Positions 36,773-46,948 of a stretch of 64,000 bases of DNA are shown in pieces; within the stretch, counting starts at the first letter, position 1, and every line of letters starts with the position of its first letter. A program made the position numbers and the translations under genes. The DNA comes from Komagataeibacter xylinus (GTDB lineage: Bacteria; Pseudomonadota; Alphaproteobacteria; Acetobacterales; Acetobacteraceae): positions 2,083,001 to 2,147,000 of the forward strand of contig NZ_CP041348.1 in NCBI RefSeq assembly GCF_009834365.1, read 5' to 3'. The notes beneath the pieces are model-generated. The model saw only the letters and a list, made by a program, of their open reading frames with translations, was not told the origin of the DNA and made no database searches.

Positions 36773-36871
36773 TAAGTCTCGGCACTCACCCTGCCTGGCG
36801 CAGGTGGGCATGAAGGCATGGGGGCAGGGCGGTCGGGCCTGTGCCCCTGGCAAGCATAGGGAAGACAGAAC

Positions 36872-37132
36872 ATGACAAATCCCCCCAATCTTGAAGCGCA
36901 TCTCGAGGAAGGCATTGGCCGCCTTCAGGATGGGCTGGATGGTTTTGTCGGTGATTCCGGCATGCCGCTGTCAGCCCGCATGCAGGGTGCGGGAGGTGCC
37001 GCACAGCAGGGCATGGGCGAGATCTGCGACAGCCTGCGCGACGTGACCGCCGACCGTCCGCTCGTGGCGCTGCTCGGCGCATCCTTTCTGGGCTTTATCG
37101 TAACCGCGTTCCTGCGCCGCAGGCGCGGTTGA
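36872..37132 (+). CDS. Small CsbD/ElaB-like protein with C-terminal membrane anchor
   Basis: 86 residues. A polar N-part with the CsbD-like phrase EEGIGRLQDGLDGFVGDSG is followed by a C-terminal hydrophobic segment (about residues 62-81, PLVALLGASFLGFIVTAF) and an RRRRG end, a tail-anchor layout as in YqjD/ElaB proteins. It has the same plan as the gene at 48513-48818, and the two are probably paralogues. CsbD-like proteins are linked to stress response in other bacteria; no biochemical role is known to me. Shine-Dalgarno: GGGAAGACAG region. Confidence 0.72.
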   Translation: MTNPPNLEAHLEEGIGRLQDGLDGFVGDSGMPLSARMQGAGGAAQQGMGEICDSLRDVTADRPLVALLGASFLGFIVTAFLRRRRG

Positions 37133-37193
37133 GGCAACATATGCAGTGCTGCCGCGTTGAATGTGGCATGACTGATTTGCAAGGAAATAAGCC

Positions 37194-37370
37194 ATGCTGA
37201 AACTGGCGCTGTTTTTTCTTATTGTCTCGCTGGTGGCCGGCGTGTTCGGCTTCAGTGGCATTTCCGCCGTTTCGGCAGGGATGGCGAAGATCCTGTTTTT
37301 CATCGCCATTATCTGCTTCGTGGTCGTGGTGCTGCTGGTGCTGTTCTCGGCCAATACATTATTCCGGTAG
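37194..37370 (+). CDS. DUF1328 (YtjA-like) small membrane protein
   Basis: A 58-codon gene that is easily missed because of its length. It reads MLKLALFFLIVSLVAGVFGF..., with AAGGAA at 37181-37186 (7-nt spacing) and a TAG stop at 37368. Two hydrophobic helices (about residues 4-20 and 31-52) are separated by the Gly/Ala/Ser turn GFSGISAVSAGMAK, which is the DUF1328 hallmark. Its function is unknown; homologues are often stress-related. It lies 61 bp after the CsbD-like gene and right before a strong terminator, so it is probably co-transcribed with it. Confidence 0.85.
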   Translation: MLKLALFFLIVSLVAGVFGFSGISAVSAGMAKILFFIAIICFVVVVLLVLFSANTLFR

Positions 37371-37391
37371 CAACCTGCCCGGCTCTATTGC

Positions 37392-37428
37392 AAAAACCCC
37401 CTGCGGCACGTGGCGCAGGGGGTTTTTT
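37392..37428. terminator. Bidirectional intrinsic terminator
   Basis: AAAAACCCCCTGCG (37392-37405) pairs with CGCAGGGGG plus T-run (37414-37428), loop of 8 nt. It has T-runs on both strands and sits between the end of the DUF1328 gene (+) and the end of the outer membrane factor gene (-), so it should stop transcription from both sides. Confidence 0.93.
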
Positions 37429-37433
37429 CATGC

Positions 37434-39002
37434 TTACTGGTTGGTGTCCTTCTGGATGAAGGCGGGCAGGAGCGGGTTGTCCTTCTGCAGCGAGTGCTTG
37501 CTGGGCAGGCGGGAAGTGTCCCACCCGCCGCCAAGCGCCTGCACCAGGCTCACGCTGTCGACCATGCGCTGCTGCTGGATGCCAAGCAGCGTCTCGGCAT
37601 CGCTCAGGGCCGAATTCTCGTTGGTGATGACGGTGGTATAGATCGCGGTTCCGGCCTGGTACTGGTTGAGCGAGACCTCGACCGTGCGGTTGGCCAGGTC
37701 GAGTGCCTTCTGCTGCTGGGCGCCCTGCTCGGCCAGAATGCGCAGGTTAGAGAGCTGATCTTCCGTATTCTGCAGCGCCGTCAGCACGGTCTGGCGGTAG
37801 GTGGCCACCGCGCTGTCATACTGGGCGTTGGCCTCATGCACGGCGGCCGTGCGCGAGCCACCTTCAAACAGCACTTCGGTGGCCGAGGCGCCGAGCGACC
37901 ACACCCGGTTCATGGCCTGCATCAGCGAGGTCACCGGGTCGCCGCCACTTTGTGAATAGCTGGCATTGATGGTGATGTCGGGGAAGAAGGCCGCCATGTC
38001 GGCACCGATCATGGCGTTGTATTCCTCCATCGTGCGCTCGGCGGCGGCAATGTCGGGGCGGCGTTGCAGCAGGTCGGCCGGCACGCTGACCGGAATAGGC
38101 GGCACGGTGCGCGACAGTTCAGCCGGGGCGATCGTGACATCGGCAGGCGGCTTGCCCACCAGCACGGCAATGGCGTGCTCATACTGCGCGCGGTTGATGC
38201 CTGCCTGCACCAGCGAGGCCCGGTTCTGCTCCAGCGTGGTGCGGGCCTGCAGCACGGCGGTGGGGTCTGCCGTGCCCGCCTCGAACTGGTTCTGGGTAAT
38301 CTGCAGTGCCTGTTCATTGAAGTGGACATAGCGCCGCAAGAGGTCGGTCAGGCTGTCCTGATAGCGCAGGTTGAAATAGGCCGTGGCCAACTGCGCCTGA
38401 TAGGACAGCGTGGCATTGGCAAGGTCGGCCGCACTTGCCTGCGCTGCTGTCACCTGTTCTTGCACCTGCCGGCGGATCTTGCCCCAGATGTCGAGATCCC
38501 AGCTGGCGCTGGGGCCGATATCATAGGTGTTGTAGGTCGAACCTTCCTTGGCGTAATTGCTGCCGGTGGACGAAAGCGACCCCGCCCCATGCCCCGCGCG
38601 GTTGAAGCCAAGGCTGCCGCTGATGGTGGGGAAAAGCTGGGCGCGCACGCTGTCGATCATGGCGCGCGCGTTACGGTAATTGGCCTCGTACTGCTTCACG
38701 TTCTGGTTGGAGATCGCAACCTGCGCCTCCAGCGCGTTCAGCACGGGGTCGTTATAGATTGTCCACCAGTCATGCTTGGGCAGTTCCGCAAGCTTGGGGT
38801 TGGCGGTTTCCCAACCGGGTTCGGGCCGCAATTCCTTGAAGTGGGCCGAGACGATGGCGGCGGGGCGATGGTATTTCGGCCCGATCATGCACCCGCTCAG
38901 CGCCGCGAGCGGCACGATGGCCCAGGCAAGGCGCCCTGCGCGGCGCATGCGGCGGACAGGCGCGTGGCTGGCATGGATGGGGGATGGCGAGGGACGTGTC
39001 AT
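37434..39002 (-). CDS. RND efflux outer membrane factor, NodT-type lipoprotein
   Basis: 522-residue TolC-superfamily channel. The basic N-terminus is followed by a hydrophobic stretch and the lipobox ALSGC with Cys38. It has the two efflux repeats with LLQRRPDIAAAERTMEEYNA (key QRRPDIAAAE) and a C-terminus ending PLLPAFIQKDTNQ. It lies 5 bp after the second RND permease and is the last gene of the mdt-like operon. It is clearly distinct in sequence from the channel at 4013-5656. Confidence 0.93.
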   Translation of the reverse strand: MTRPSPSPIHASHAPVRRMRRAGRLAWAIVPLAALSGCMIGPKYHRPAAIVSAHFKELRPEPGWETANPKLAELPKHDWWTIYNDPVLNALEAQVAISNQNVKQYEANYRNARAMIDSVRAQLFPTISGSLGFNRAGHGAGSLSSTGSNYAKEGSTYNTYDIGPSASWDLDIWGKIRRQVQEQVTAAQASAADLANATLSYQAQLATAYFNLRYQDSLTDLLRRYVHFNEQALQITQNQFEAGTADPTAVLQARTTLEQNRASLVQAGINRAQYEHAIAVLVGKPPADVTIAPAELSRTVPPIPVSVPADLLQRRPDIAAAERTMEEYNAMIGADMAAFFPDITINASYSQSGGDPVTSLMQAMNRVWSLGASATEVLFEGGSRTAAVHEANAQYDSAVATYRQTVLTALQNTEDQLSNLRILAEQGAQQQKALDLANRTVEVSLNQYQAGTAIYTTVITNENSALSDAETLLGIQQQRMVDSVSLVQALGGGWDTSRLPSKHSLQKDNPLLPAFIQKDTNQ

Positions 39003-39007
39003 CCGGT

Positions 39008-42000
39008 TCAGGAATCCTGCTGGTGGGAAAGACGATGGCGTCGGGACAGCCGTCCATACAGCCGGTTGAAAAGGTCGCGGCAGGCTACCCCCATATGGTC
39101 GAGATAGAGATAGACAACCGGCGTGGTATAAAGCGTGAGCGCCTGGCTGACGAGCAGCCCCCCCACGATGGCGATGCCCAGCGGGCGGCGCAGTTCCGAG
39201 CCATATCCATGCCCGAAGATGAGTGGCAGCGCGCCCAGGGCTGCGGCAAACGTGGTCATCATGATCGGGCGGAAGCGCAGCAGGCAGGCGGTGCGGATGG
39301 CCTCGAGCGCAGTATGGCCTTCATCGCGCTCGGCGGTGATGGCGAAATCGACCAGCATGATGGCGTTCTTCTTCACGATGCCGATCAGAAGGATCACCCC
39401 GATCATGGCAATCAGCGAGAACGCCTCGCCAAACACCTGCAGCGCCAGCAGCGCCCCTACCCCGGCGGAGGGCAGGGTGGAGAGAATGGTTAGCGGGTGC
39501 ACGTAGCTTTCATACAGAATGCCCAGCACCATGTACACCGCCGCCAGCGCCGCCAGGATCAGCAGCGGCTCGTTATTGACCGATTTCTGGAACTGCGCGG
39601 CATTGCCTGCAAACGCGCCCTGTATGTTATCGGGCATGTGCAGGCGCACCATTTCCTCATTGATGATCTGCACGGCCTGGCTGAGCGAGACGCCATTGCT
39701 CAGGTTGAACGAGACCGTGCTCGAGACCGTCTGCCCGTCATGATTGATGCTGAGCGCGGTCTTGGTGGGCTTGAGGGTGGAGACCAGCGTGAGCGGTACC
39801 ATGGATTCCGAACTGGTGGAAACCGCCGACCCGGTCGAGGCGCTGTTGCCCCCCGCAAGCTTGTTGGCAACCTGGTTGCGGAAGGACTGGGCACTGAGCT
39901 GCGAGGCGGTGGTGCCAGTATCGGTCTTGACACGGATGGTGTTGGACTGCGTGCCACCACCCGCCGTGCCGCCCGCAACACTGACCCAGACCTGCTTGAG
40001 CGTGGTCGGGTCCGCCCAGAAGCGGGGCTCGATCTCCATCACCACGCGGTACTGGTTCAGCGCGTTATAGATGACCGAGGCCGAGCGCTGGCCATACGCA
40101 TCGTATAGCGTGTTCGATACAAGTTGCGGCGTGATGTTGAGGCGGCTTGCCGTGTCGCGGTCGATCTGTACGTCAAGCGCCGAGCCGCCCTGGAGCACAT
40201 CCGATGAAATATCGGACAGCTCATGATGTTTCTGCAACGCCGAGACGAGCAGCGGCGTCCATTTGTACAGATCCTTCGAGGAATCGGAATGCAGCGAATA
40301 CTGGTAGGCCGCATTGCTCTGCCGCCCGCCAATGCGTAGCTGGCCCGGAGCCGAGGCATAGAATGTTGCCCCCACCATGTTGCGCAGCCGGCGCGAGATG
40401 CGGGCGATGGTCTGGGCGGGTGTATCGTTACGCTCCGATTTGTCCTTGAGGGTTACGAACATGTTGGCCTGGTTGGAGCTGCCGCGCCCGCCCATGAAGC
40501 CCATGACATGCGCCACGTCCCGGTCCGCCATGATGGCGGACTGCACGGTATGCACCTGCGCCTGCATGGCCTGGAACGAAATCGACTGATCGCCCATCAG
40601 GTGGCCCATCAGCATGCCGGTATCCGATTCAGGGAACAGGCTCTTGGGCATCTTGATGAACAGCCCCACCATGATGGCAATGGTGACGGGCAGCGACAGG
40701 ATGGTGATGCGCCGGTGCGTGATCGCCCATTCCAGCGAGTGGGCATAACCCTGCTGGGCAGCGTTCAGCCCGGCTTCCAGCCACAGGCCGACTCGCCCGA
40801 ACATGCCCTTGCCTGTGGTGGGTTTTTCATACTGCCTGAGCAGGCGCGAGGTCATCATGGGGGTGAGCGAGAGCGACAGCACCATGGAGATGACGATGGT
40901 GAGCGACATCGTCATGGCAAATTCATGGAACAGACGCCCCGCCACTCCGCTGAGCAGAAGGATGGGCAGGAACACCGCAATCAGCGACACCGTGATCGAC
41001 AGCACCGTAAACGCCACCTCGCGCGTGCCGAGAAGTGTGGCCTGCAGCCGGTCCATGCCCGCCTCCATGTGGCGGCTGATGTTCTCCACCACCACGATGG
41101 CGTCATCCACCACGAAGCCGGTGGAAATGGTCAGCGCCATGAGCGAGAGGTTGTCGATCGAATACCCCATCAGCTTCATTGCGCCGAAGGTGGTGATGAT
41201 GGATGTGGGCACGACAATGGCGGGGATGACGGTGATGCGCGGCGAGCGCAGGAACAAAAGCACCACCAGCACGACGAGCACCACCGACAGCACCAGCGTG
41301 AACTGCGTATCGGCCAGGGCGGCGCGGATGGTGGTGGAGCGGTCCATGAAGTTGCCAAGATCCACATCCGCGGGCAGGGCCGCGCGCAGCATGGGCAGTT
41401 GCGCGCGGATCTGGTCGTTGGTGTTGATGATGTTGGCCCCGGCCTGCGCGAAGATGATGGCCAGCACGCCGGACTTGCCATCCACATAGCCCGCGTTGCG
41501 CACGTCCTCCACGCTGTCATGCACGTAGGCCACGTCCTCGAGCCGCACGGGGCGGCTGTCATGGTAGGCCACGATCAGGTCGCGATAGGCCTGGGCGTTA
41601 TGCGCCTGATCATTGGTGGACAGCACGAAGCGGCTGTCGCCCTGGTCGATGAAGCCCTTGGGCGTATGCGCGTTGGCCGAGGCGAGGGCTGCGCGGATAT
41701 CTTCAAACCCGATGCCGAATTTGTACAGCGCCAGCGGGTTCATCTCCACCCGCACGGCGGGCAGCGAGCTGCCGCCGATCTCGACCTGGCCTACGCCCTG
41801 AATCTGCGAAAGGTGCTGCTGCAGCACGTTCGAGGCCAGGTCATAAAGCTGCGGCGGCGTGCGCGTGCGTGAGGTCAGCGCCAGGATCATGACCGGCGCG
41901 CCGTTGGGGTTGGCCTTGAAGTAGCTCGGGTTCTGCCGCAGCGAGGAGGGCAGGTCGGCATGGGCGGCCTGCAACGCCGCCTCCACGTCGCGCGCGGCGC

Positions 42001-42307
42001 CGTTGATGTCGCGGTCAAGTGAGAACTGTAGCGTGATCCGCGCCTGATTGGCCGATGACTGCGAAGTCATTTCCGTCAGGTCGGCAATGGCGCCGAGATG
42101 CCGCTCGAGCGGGGCGGCCACCGAGCTTGCAATTTCCTCGGGCGAGCCACCAGCCTGCTGCGCCTGCACCTGTATGACCGGAAAGTCCACATTGGGCATG
42201 TCCGCCACCGGCAGGGTGGTATAGCCGATAACGCCGCCCAGGATCAGCGCCACCGTCAGCAATACGGTGGCGACCGGCCTGCGCACGAAGATGGCAAGCG
42301 GGTTCAT
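39008..42307 (-). CDS. mdtC: RND efflux permease, MdtC-like
   Basis: Inner-membrane proton/drug antiporter, 1,099 residues, complete. N-terminal [25 protein letters not shown] (key FVRRPVAT) and [17 protein letters not shown]4 motif [17 protein letters not shown] with the paired Asp residues, and the C-terminal [15 protein letters not shown]. It starts inside the stop of the upstream permease (4-bp overlap). Two different permeases in tandem after one adaptor is the MdtABC/MuxABC layout, where they form a heterotrimer. A loop near the middle ([28 protein letters not shown]) is unusually Gly/Ser-rich. Confidence 0.92.
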   Translation of the reverse strand: MNPLAIFVRRPVATVLLTVALILGGVIGYTTLPVADMPNVDFPVIQVQAQQAGGSPEEIASSVAAPLERHLGAIADLTEMTSQSSANQARITLQFSLDRDINGAARDVEAALQAAHADLPSSLRQNPSYFKANPNGAPVMILALTSRTRTPPQLYDLASNVLQQHLSQIQGVGQVEIGGSSLPAVRVEMNPLALYKFGIGFEDIRAALASANAHTPKGFIDQGDSRFVLSTNDQAHNAQAYRDLIVAYHDSRPVRLEDVAYVHDSVEDVRNAGYVDGKSGVLAIIFAQAGANIINTNDQIRAQLPMLRAALPADVDLGNFMDRSTTIRAALADTQFTLVLSVVLVVLVVLLFLRSPRITVIPAIVVPTSIITTFGAMKLMGYSIDNLSLMALTISTGFVVDDAIVVVENISRHMEAGMDRLQATLLGTREVAFTVLSITVSLIAVFLPILLLSGVAGRLFHEFAMTMSLTIVISMVLSLSLTPMMTSRLLRQYEKPTTGKGMFGRVGLWLEAGLNAAQQGYAHSLEWAITHRRITILSLPVTIAIMVGLFIKMPKSLFPESDTGMLMGHLMGDQSISFQAMQAQVHTVQSAIMADRDVAHVMGFMGGRGSSNQANMFVTLKDKSERNDTPAQTIARISRRLRNMVGATFYASAPGQLRIGGRQSNAAYQYSLHSDSSKDLYKWTPLLVSALQKHHELSDISSDVLQGGSALDVQIDRDTASRLNITPQLVSNTLYDAYGQRSASVIYNALNQYRVVMEIEPRFWADPTTLKQVWVSVAGGTAGGGTQSNTIRVKTDTGTTASQLSAQSFRNQVANKLAGGNSASTGSAVSTSSESMVPLTLVSTLKPTKTALSINHDGQTVSSTVSFNLSNGVSLSQAVQIINEEMVRLHMPDNIQGAFAGNAAQFQKSVNNEPLLILAALAAVYMVLGILYESYVHPLTILSTLPSAGVGALLALQVFGEAFSLIAMIGVILLIGIVKKNAIMLVDFAITAERDEGHTALEAIRTACLLRFRPIMMTTFAAALGALPLIFGHGYGSELRRPLGIAIVGGLLVSQALTLYTTPVVYLYLDHMGVACRDLFNRLYGRLSRRHRLSHQQDS

Positions 42308-45300
42308 GCAGAAGCCTGCGGGCCGGGCTGGCCGTCAGGTTTGGCTGCATCCGTTGTGCCAAAGCGGCGGCCGAGCTTCTGGCTGATCCCGTCCATGAGC
42401 AGGTAGATGACCGGGGTGGTGAACAGCGTGAGCAGCTGGCTCACCGCAAGCCCGCCCACGATGGCGATGCCCAGCGGGCGGCGCAGTTCCGAGCCGGTGC
42501 CGGTGCCCAGCATCATCGGCACGGCACCCAGCATGGCGGCCAGCGTGGTCATGAGGATGGGGCGGAAGCGCAGCAGGGCGGCATGGCGGATGGAATGGAT
42601 CGGGCTCATGCCCTCCACCCGCTCGGCCTCAAGCGCGAAGTCGATCATCATGATGGCGTTTTTCTTGACAATGCCGATCAGCAGCACCAGCCCGATGATG
42701 CCCATCACATCCAGTCCCGACCCCGTCAGCCACAGCGCCAGCAGCGCGCCGATGCCAGCCGAGGGCAGGGTGGAGAGAATGGTGATGGGATGGACAAAGC
42801 TTTCATACAGAATGCCCAGCACGATATACACCGCAACCAGCGCCGCCAGCACCAGCCACGCCTCGTTTGACAGCGAACTGCGGAAGGCGGCCGCCGTGCC
42901 CTGGAACGAGGTCTGGAAGCTTGAGGGCAGGTGGATGTCCTTCGCCGCGCGTTCGATCGCATCCGTCGCATCGCCCAGCGCATAACCGGGCCTGACGTTG
43001 AACGAGACGGTCGTGGCCGGGAACTGCCCCACATGCGTGATCAGCAGCGGCGCGGTATCCTGCGTGACCGTGGTGACAGAGGAGAGCGGCACCAGCCCCG
43101 AGGTGGGCGAGCGGGTGGGGCCCGAGGTGCTCTCGCCCGCATTGCCGCTGATGCCCGGCAGGTAGATCTGGCTCAGCGAGCCCATGTCCTGCTGGAAGGT
43201 GGGGGTGGCCTCAAGGATCACGCGGTACTGGTTGGACTGGGTGAAGATGGTCGAGATCTGGCGCTGGCCAAAACTGTCATACAGCACGTTGTCGATGGTC
43301 TGCGGCGTAATCGAGTAGCGCGCGCCTGTGGTGCGGTCGAGATCGACATGCGCCACAAGCCCCGATGCCTGCAGGTCCGATGTCACGTCGGACAGCGCCT
43401 TTTCCTGCTGCAGCCGGGCAATGAATTTCGGCACCCAGGTGGTGAACTGGCTGTAGTCGGGGTTTTCGAGCAGGAACTGGTACTGCGTGGCGGCGACCGA
43501 GGTATCGAGCGAGAGGTCCTGCACCGGCTGCACGTACAGTTCAGCCCCGGGTATGTCGGCGGTTTCCGCGCGCAGGCGGGTCGCGACCTGCTGCGCGGTG
43601 GAGGAGCGCTTGTCCACCGGCTTGAGGTTGATGAGGAAGCGCCCCTGATTGAGAGTGACGTTCTGCCCGTCCACCCCCACGAAGGAGGACAGGCTGGCTA
43701 CGTCCTCATCATGCAAAATCCGGTCGGCGAGTTCCTGCTGGTGGCGCTTCATGGCGGTAAACGAGGTGGACTGCGCCATGACCGATATGCCCTGGATCAC
43801 GCCCGTATCCTGCACGGGGAAGAACCCCTTGGGAATGATCACCGCCAGCACGCCGGTCAGCATCAGCGTTGCGCCAAACACGCCCAGCGTGAGCCTGCGG
43901 TGGCGCAGCACCACATCGAGCGCGCGGCCATAGCCCTCGATCGTGGCTACCGTCCAGCGCTCGATGGCGGCCGACCACGCGGGCTCGGCATGCTTGGTGT
44001 CGTGTTCATGCAAAAGGCGGGCGCACATCATGGGCACCAGCGTGAGCGAGACCACGGCGGAGAGAATGATGGTGACCGCCAGCGTCATGGCGAATTCATG
44101 GAACAGGCGGCCCACCACATCCCCCATGAACAGGAGCGGGATCAGCACCGCGATCAGCGATACGGTCAGCGAGATGATGGTGAACCCAATCTCGCCCGCG
44201 CCCTTCAGCGCCGCCTGCATGCGTGTGTCGCCCATCTCGATATAGCGGGCGATGTTCTCGATCATGACGATGGCGTCATCCACCACGAAGCCCGTGGCGA
44301 TGGTGAGCGACATGAGCGAGAGGTTGTCGAGCGAGAAGCCGAACAGGTACATCACCGCCAGTGTGCCCACCAGCGACAGCGGCACCGACAGGCTGGGGAT
44401 CAGCGTTGCGGGCACGTTGCGCAGGAACACGAAGATCACGCCCACAACCAGCACCAGTGCCAGGCCAAGTTCGAACTCCACATCCTCCACCGAGGCGCGG
44501 ATGGTCGTGGTCCGGTCGGTCAGCGGCGTGATGGTGATGCCCGGCGGCAGCGCCTCCTGCAGGCGGGGCAGGGCGTATTTGATGTTGTCCACCACCGCAA
44601 TCACGTTGGCACCCGGCTGGCGCTGCACGTTCATGACCAGGGCTGGCGTGCGGTTGGCCCAGGCGGCAAGCTCCGTGTTTTCGGGGCCGATCACTACGCT
44701 GGCTACGTCGCGGATGCGCACGGGGCCGTTGTTCTGGTAGGCGATGACCTGGTCAAGCAACTGCTGCACCCCGGTGATCTGGCCATCAATGCGCAGCGTG
44801 GTCGCGCGCTTGGGGCCATCGAACGTGCCGGTGGGAGAGTTGATGTTCACATTGCCAATGGTGGTGCGCAGCGTATCAAGATCGATGCCGAACGAGGTCA
44901 GCTTGGGGATGTTGACGCGCACCCGCAGCGCCTTGCGGTTGCCGCCCGAAAGCGTCACCAGCCCCACGCCCGAGATCTGGCTGATCTTCTCGGCCAGGCG
45001 GGTATCGACGTAATCCTCCACCTCCGTCAGCGGCATGGTCTTTGACGAGATGCCAAGGGTCACGACCGGCGTATCGGCGGGGTTGACCTTGGCATAGACC
45101 GGGGGCGCGGGCAGGTCGGTTGGCAGCAGGGAATTGGCCTGGTTGATCGCGGCCTGCACTTCCTGCTCGGCAATGTCCATGGTCATGGTCAGGCCAAAGC
45201 GCAGGGTAATGACCGATGAGCCGCCCGATGAGCGCGATGTCATCTGCTCCAGCCCCGACATCTCGCCCAGTTGTGTTTCAAGCGGGGCGGTGACGGAGGT

Positions 45301-45480
45301 GGCCATTACATCGGGGCTGGCGCCGGGGTAGAAGGTCTGCACCGTGATGGTGGGGTATTCCACCTCCGGCAGGGCCGATACGGGCAGGAAGTGATAGCCC
45401 AGCAGCCCCGCCAGCAGGATGGCCAGCATGAGCAGCGTGGTCGCGACCGGACGGTGTATGAAAAGGCGGGAGGGATTCAC
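42304..45480 (-). CDS. mdtB: RND efflux permease, MdtB-like
   Basis: First permease of the pair, 1,058 residues: [20 protein letters not shown] at the start, [22 protein letters not shown]4 motif [17 protein letters not shown], and [26 protein letters not shown] ending ([15 protein letters not shown]). The family's [10 protein letters not shown] segment is present. It lies 63 bp after the adaptor gene and overlaps the second permease by 4 bp. MdtBC-type pumps export bile salts, novobiocin and similar amphiphiles in enterobacteria; the substrate here is not known. Confidence 0.92.
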   Translation of the reverse strand: MNPSRLFIHRPVATTLLMLAILLAGLLGYHFLPVSALPEVEYPTITVQTFYPGASPDVMATSVTAPLETQLGEMSGLEQMTSRSSGGSSVITLRFGLTMTMDIAEQEVQAAINQANSLLPTDLPAPPVYAKVNPADTPVVTLGISSKTMPLTEVEDYVDTRLAEKISQISGVGLVTLSGGNRKALRVRVNIPKLTSFGIDLDTLRTTIGNVNINSPTGTFDGPKRATTLRIDGQITGVQQLLDQVIAYQNNGPVRIRDVASVVIGPENTELAAWANRTPALVMNVQRQPGANVIAVVDNIKYALPRLQEALPPGITITPLTDRTTTIRASVEDVEFELGLALVLVVGVIFVFLRNVPATLIPSLSVPLSLVGTLAVMYLFGFSLDNLSLMSLTIATGFVVDDAIVMIENIARYIEMGDTRMQAALKGAGEIGFTIISLTVSLIAVLIPLLFMGDVVGRLFHEFAMTLAVTIILSAVVSLTLVPMMCARLLHEHDTKHAEPAWSAAIERWTVATIEGYGRALDVVLRHRRLTLGVFGATLMLTGVLAVIIPKGFFPVQDTGVIQGISVMAQSTSFTAMKRHQQELADRILHDEDVASLSSFVGVDGQNVTLNQGRFLINLKPVDKRSSTAQQVATRLRAETADIPGAELYVQPVQDLSLDTSVAATQYQFLLENPDYSQFTTWVPKFIARLQQEKALSDVTSDLQASGLVAHVDLDRTTGARYSITPQTIDNVLYDSFGQRQISTIFTQSNQYRVILEATPTFQQDMGSLSQIYLPGISGNAGESTSGPTRSPTSGLVPLSSVTTVTQDTAPLLITHVGQFPATTVSFNVRPGYALGDATDAIERAAKDIHLPSSFQTSFQGTAAAFRSSLSNEAWLVLAALVAVYIVLGILYESFVHPITILSTLPSAGIGALLALWLTGSGLDVMGIIGLVLLIGIVKKNAIMMIDFALEAERVEGMSPIHSIRHAALLRFRPILMTTLAAMLGAVPMMLGTGTGSELRRPLGIAIVGGLAVSQLLTLFTTPVIYLLMDGISQKLGRRFGTTDAAKPDGQPGPQASA

Positions 45481-45543
45481 GCGGCAATCTCCGGCAACGC
45501 GCAGGGCAGGTCAGGCAGGGGGGCGGGCAGGCGGGCGCGCACC

Positions 45544-46767
45544 CTACTCCTTGCCCTTCTGCGGGGCAGTGGTGCTGTCGGTGGCCTGGGGAATGCTGAC
45601 CTTTACGCCATCACGCAGGTGGTCCACGCCATCGGTCACCACGCGCTCGCCTTCCTTCACGCCATCACTCACCACGGTCATGGTGTTGTTGGCATGGCCG
45701 GTCTTGACGTTGCGTACTTCCACCGTGCTGTCCGCCTTCACAACGTAAACGAACTGGCCGTTGGGGCCATTCTGCAGGGCATTGGTGGGCACGAGCAGGG
45801 CATCATGGTCGGTGCTGACCAGCATGCGGGCGTTGACGAACTGGTTGGGGAAAAGCTCTTCCTGCGTGTTGGGGAAGATCGCGCGCATGCGCACCGTGCC
45901 GGTCGAGGTATCGATCTGGCTGTCGAGCACGCTGGCCTGGCCGGCCGCGATCTTGTTGAGGTTGGCGCTGTCCCATGCATCGACCTCGAGCGGCGTGCCT
46001 TCGCGCAGGCGGGTGGCCACGGGGCCGATATCGTTTTCGGGCAGGGTGAAGATGACCGAGATCGGCTGCATCTGTGTCAGGATCACGAGGCCATTGGTCT
46101 GGCCTGCGGTGATGTAGTTGCCCATGTCCACTTCACGGATGCCCACGCGCCCGTCAACGGGGGCCAGGATATGGCAGTAGGTGATCTGGAGCTTCTCGTT
46201 ATCGACGAGCGCCTGGTCGGCTTTCACCGTGCCTTCGAGCTGCTCGACCTTGTACTGCTGGTCCTTGGCCGTCATGGCGGCAACGCTGTTCTGCTGGATC
46301 AGGCGCTGGTAGCGGGCGTTATCCACCTGGGCGGCCTTGAGCTGGGCCACATCCTGCGCCAGCTGGCCTTCGTACTGCGCCAGCAGCACCTCATAGGGGC
46401 GGGTATCGATCAGGGCCAGCAGGTCGCCCTTGTGCACATGCTGCCCCTCGGTAAAGAGCACCTGCATCAGGTAGCCATCAATGCGTGACTGCACCGTAAC
46501 GTTGGTGATGGGCACCACCGTGCCCAGCTCCGTCAGCACCACGGGCATGTCGCCCCGGCTTACGGCGGTGACCGCCACGGGCTGGTCGCCGCTTGCGGCG
46601 TGCTTCTTGCTGGTGCTGGCATGGGGGCGCAGGAAAGCGACCGCAAGGACCACCGCCAGCGCCCCGCCCGCCAGGTAGAGCATGCGCCGCCCACGGCGCG
46701 GCCGGTCGGTCGGGGGCGTAGGTGTGGGTGTGGCGGCGGCGCGGGGCGGGGGGGGCGTTGTATCCAT
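45544..46767 (-). CDS. mdtA: RND efflux membrane fusion protein, MdtA-like
   Basis: Periplasmic adaptor, 407 residues. A Pro/Thr-rich cytoplasmic start is followed by one membrane anchor (about residues 29-46), lipoyl halves (IDGYLMQVLFTEGQHVHKGD and HILAPVDGRVGIREVDMGNY, key APVDGR), and the MdtA/AcrA signature FPNQFVNARMLV. First gene of the four-gene minus-strand operon. The 181 bp upstream, up to the MFS stop, must hold the promoter, but I see no convincing -35/-10 pair there, and no regulator gene (such as BaeSR) lies nearby. Confidence 0.91.
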   Translation of the reverse strand: MDTTPPPPRAAATPTPTPPTDRPRRGRRMLYLAGGALAVVLAVAFLRPHASTSKKHAASGDQPVAVTAVSRGDMPVVLTELGTVVPITNVTVQSRIDGYLMQVLFTEGQHVHKGDLLALIDTRPYEVLLAQYEGQLAQDVAQLKAAQVDNARYQRLIQQNSVAAMTAKDQQYKVEQLEGTVKADQALVDNEKLQITYCHILAPVDGRVGIREVDMGNYITAGQTNGLVILTQMQPISVIFTLPENDIGPVATRLREGTPLEVDAWDSANLNKIAAGQASVLDSQIDTSTGTVRMRAIFPNTQEELFPNQFVNARMLVSTDHDALLVPTNALQNGPNGQFVYVVKADSTVEVRNVKTGHANNTMTVVSDGVKEGERVVTDGVDHLRDGVKVSIPQATDSTTAPQKGKE

Positions 46768-46948
46768 GCGGTCGGGTTTCTGCCTGTTTGCTGTCGGATG
46801 GGGGCCAGTGTGAATAACCGGGCCGTTATGAAAAAAGCGTAAGGTCGAACCGGGGAGCGCCCCAGTATTAACATGGCGCGTGAATGGAATAAGTTAGGGA
46901 ATGTAACATCCTGTGCGGCGGGTGGAAGGGCCAAAACCTTCCCATGTT

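Noticed and set aside
42931..45045. Open frame of 704 codons antisense to the mdtB-like gene
   Set aside because: Composed of His/Arg/Gly-rich low-complexity stretches and no domain; a shadow of the permease gene.
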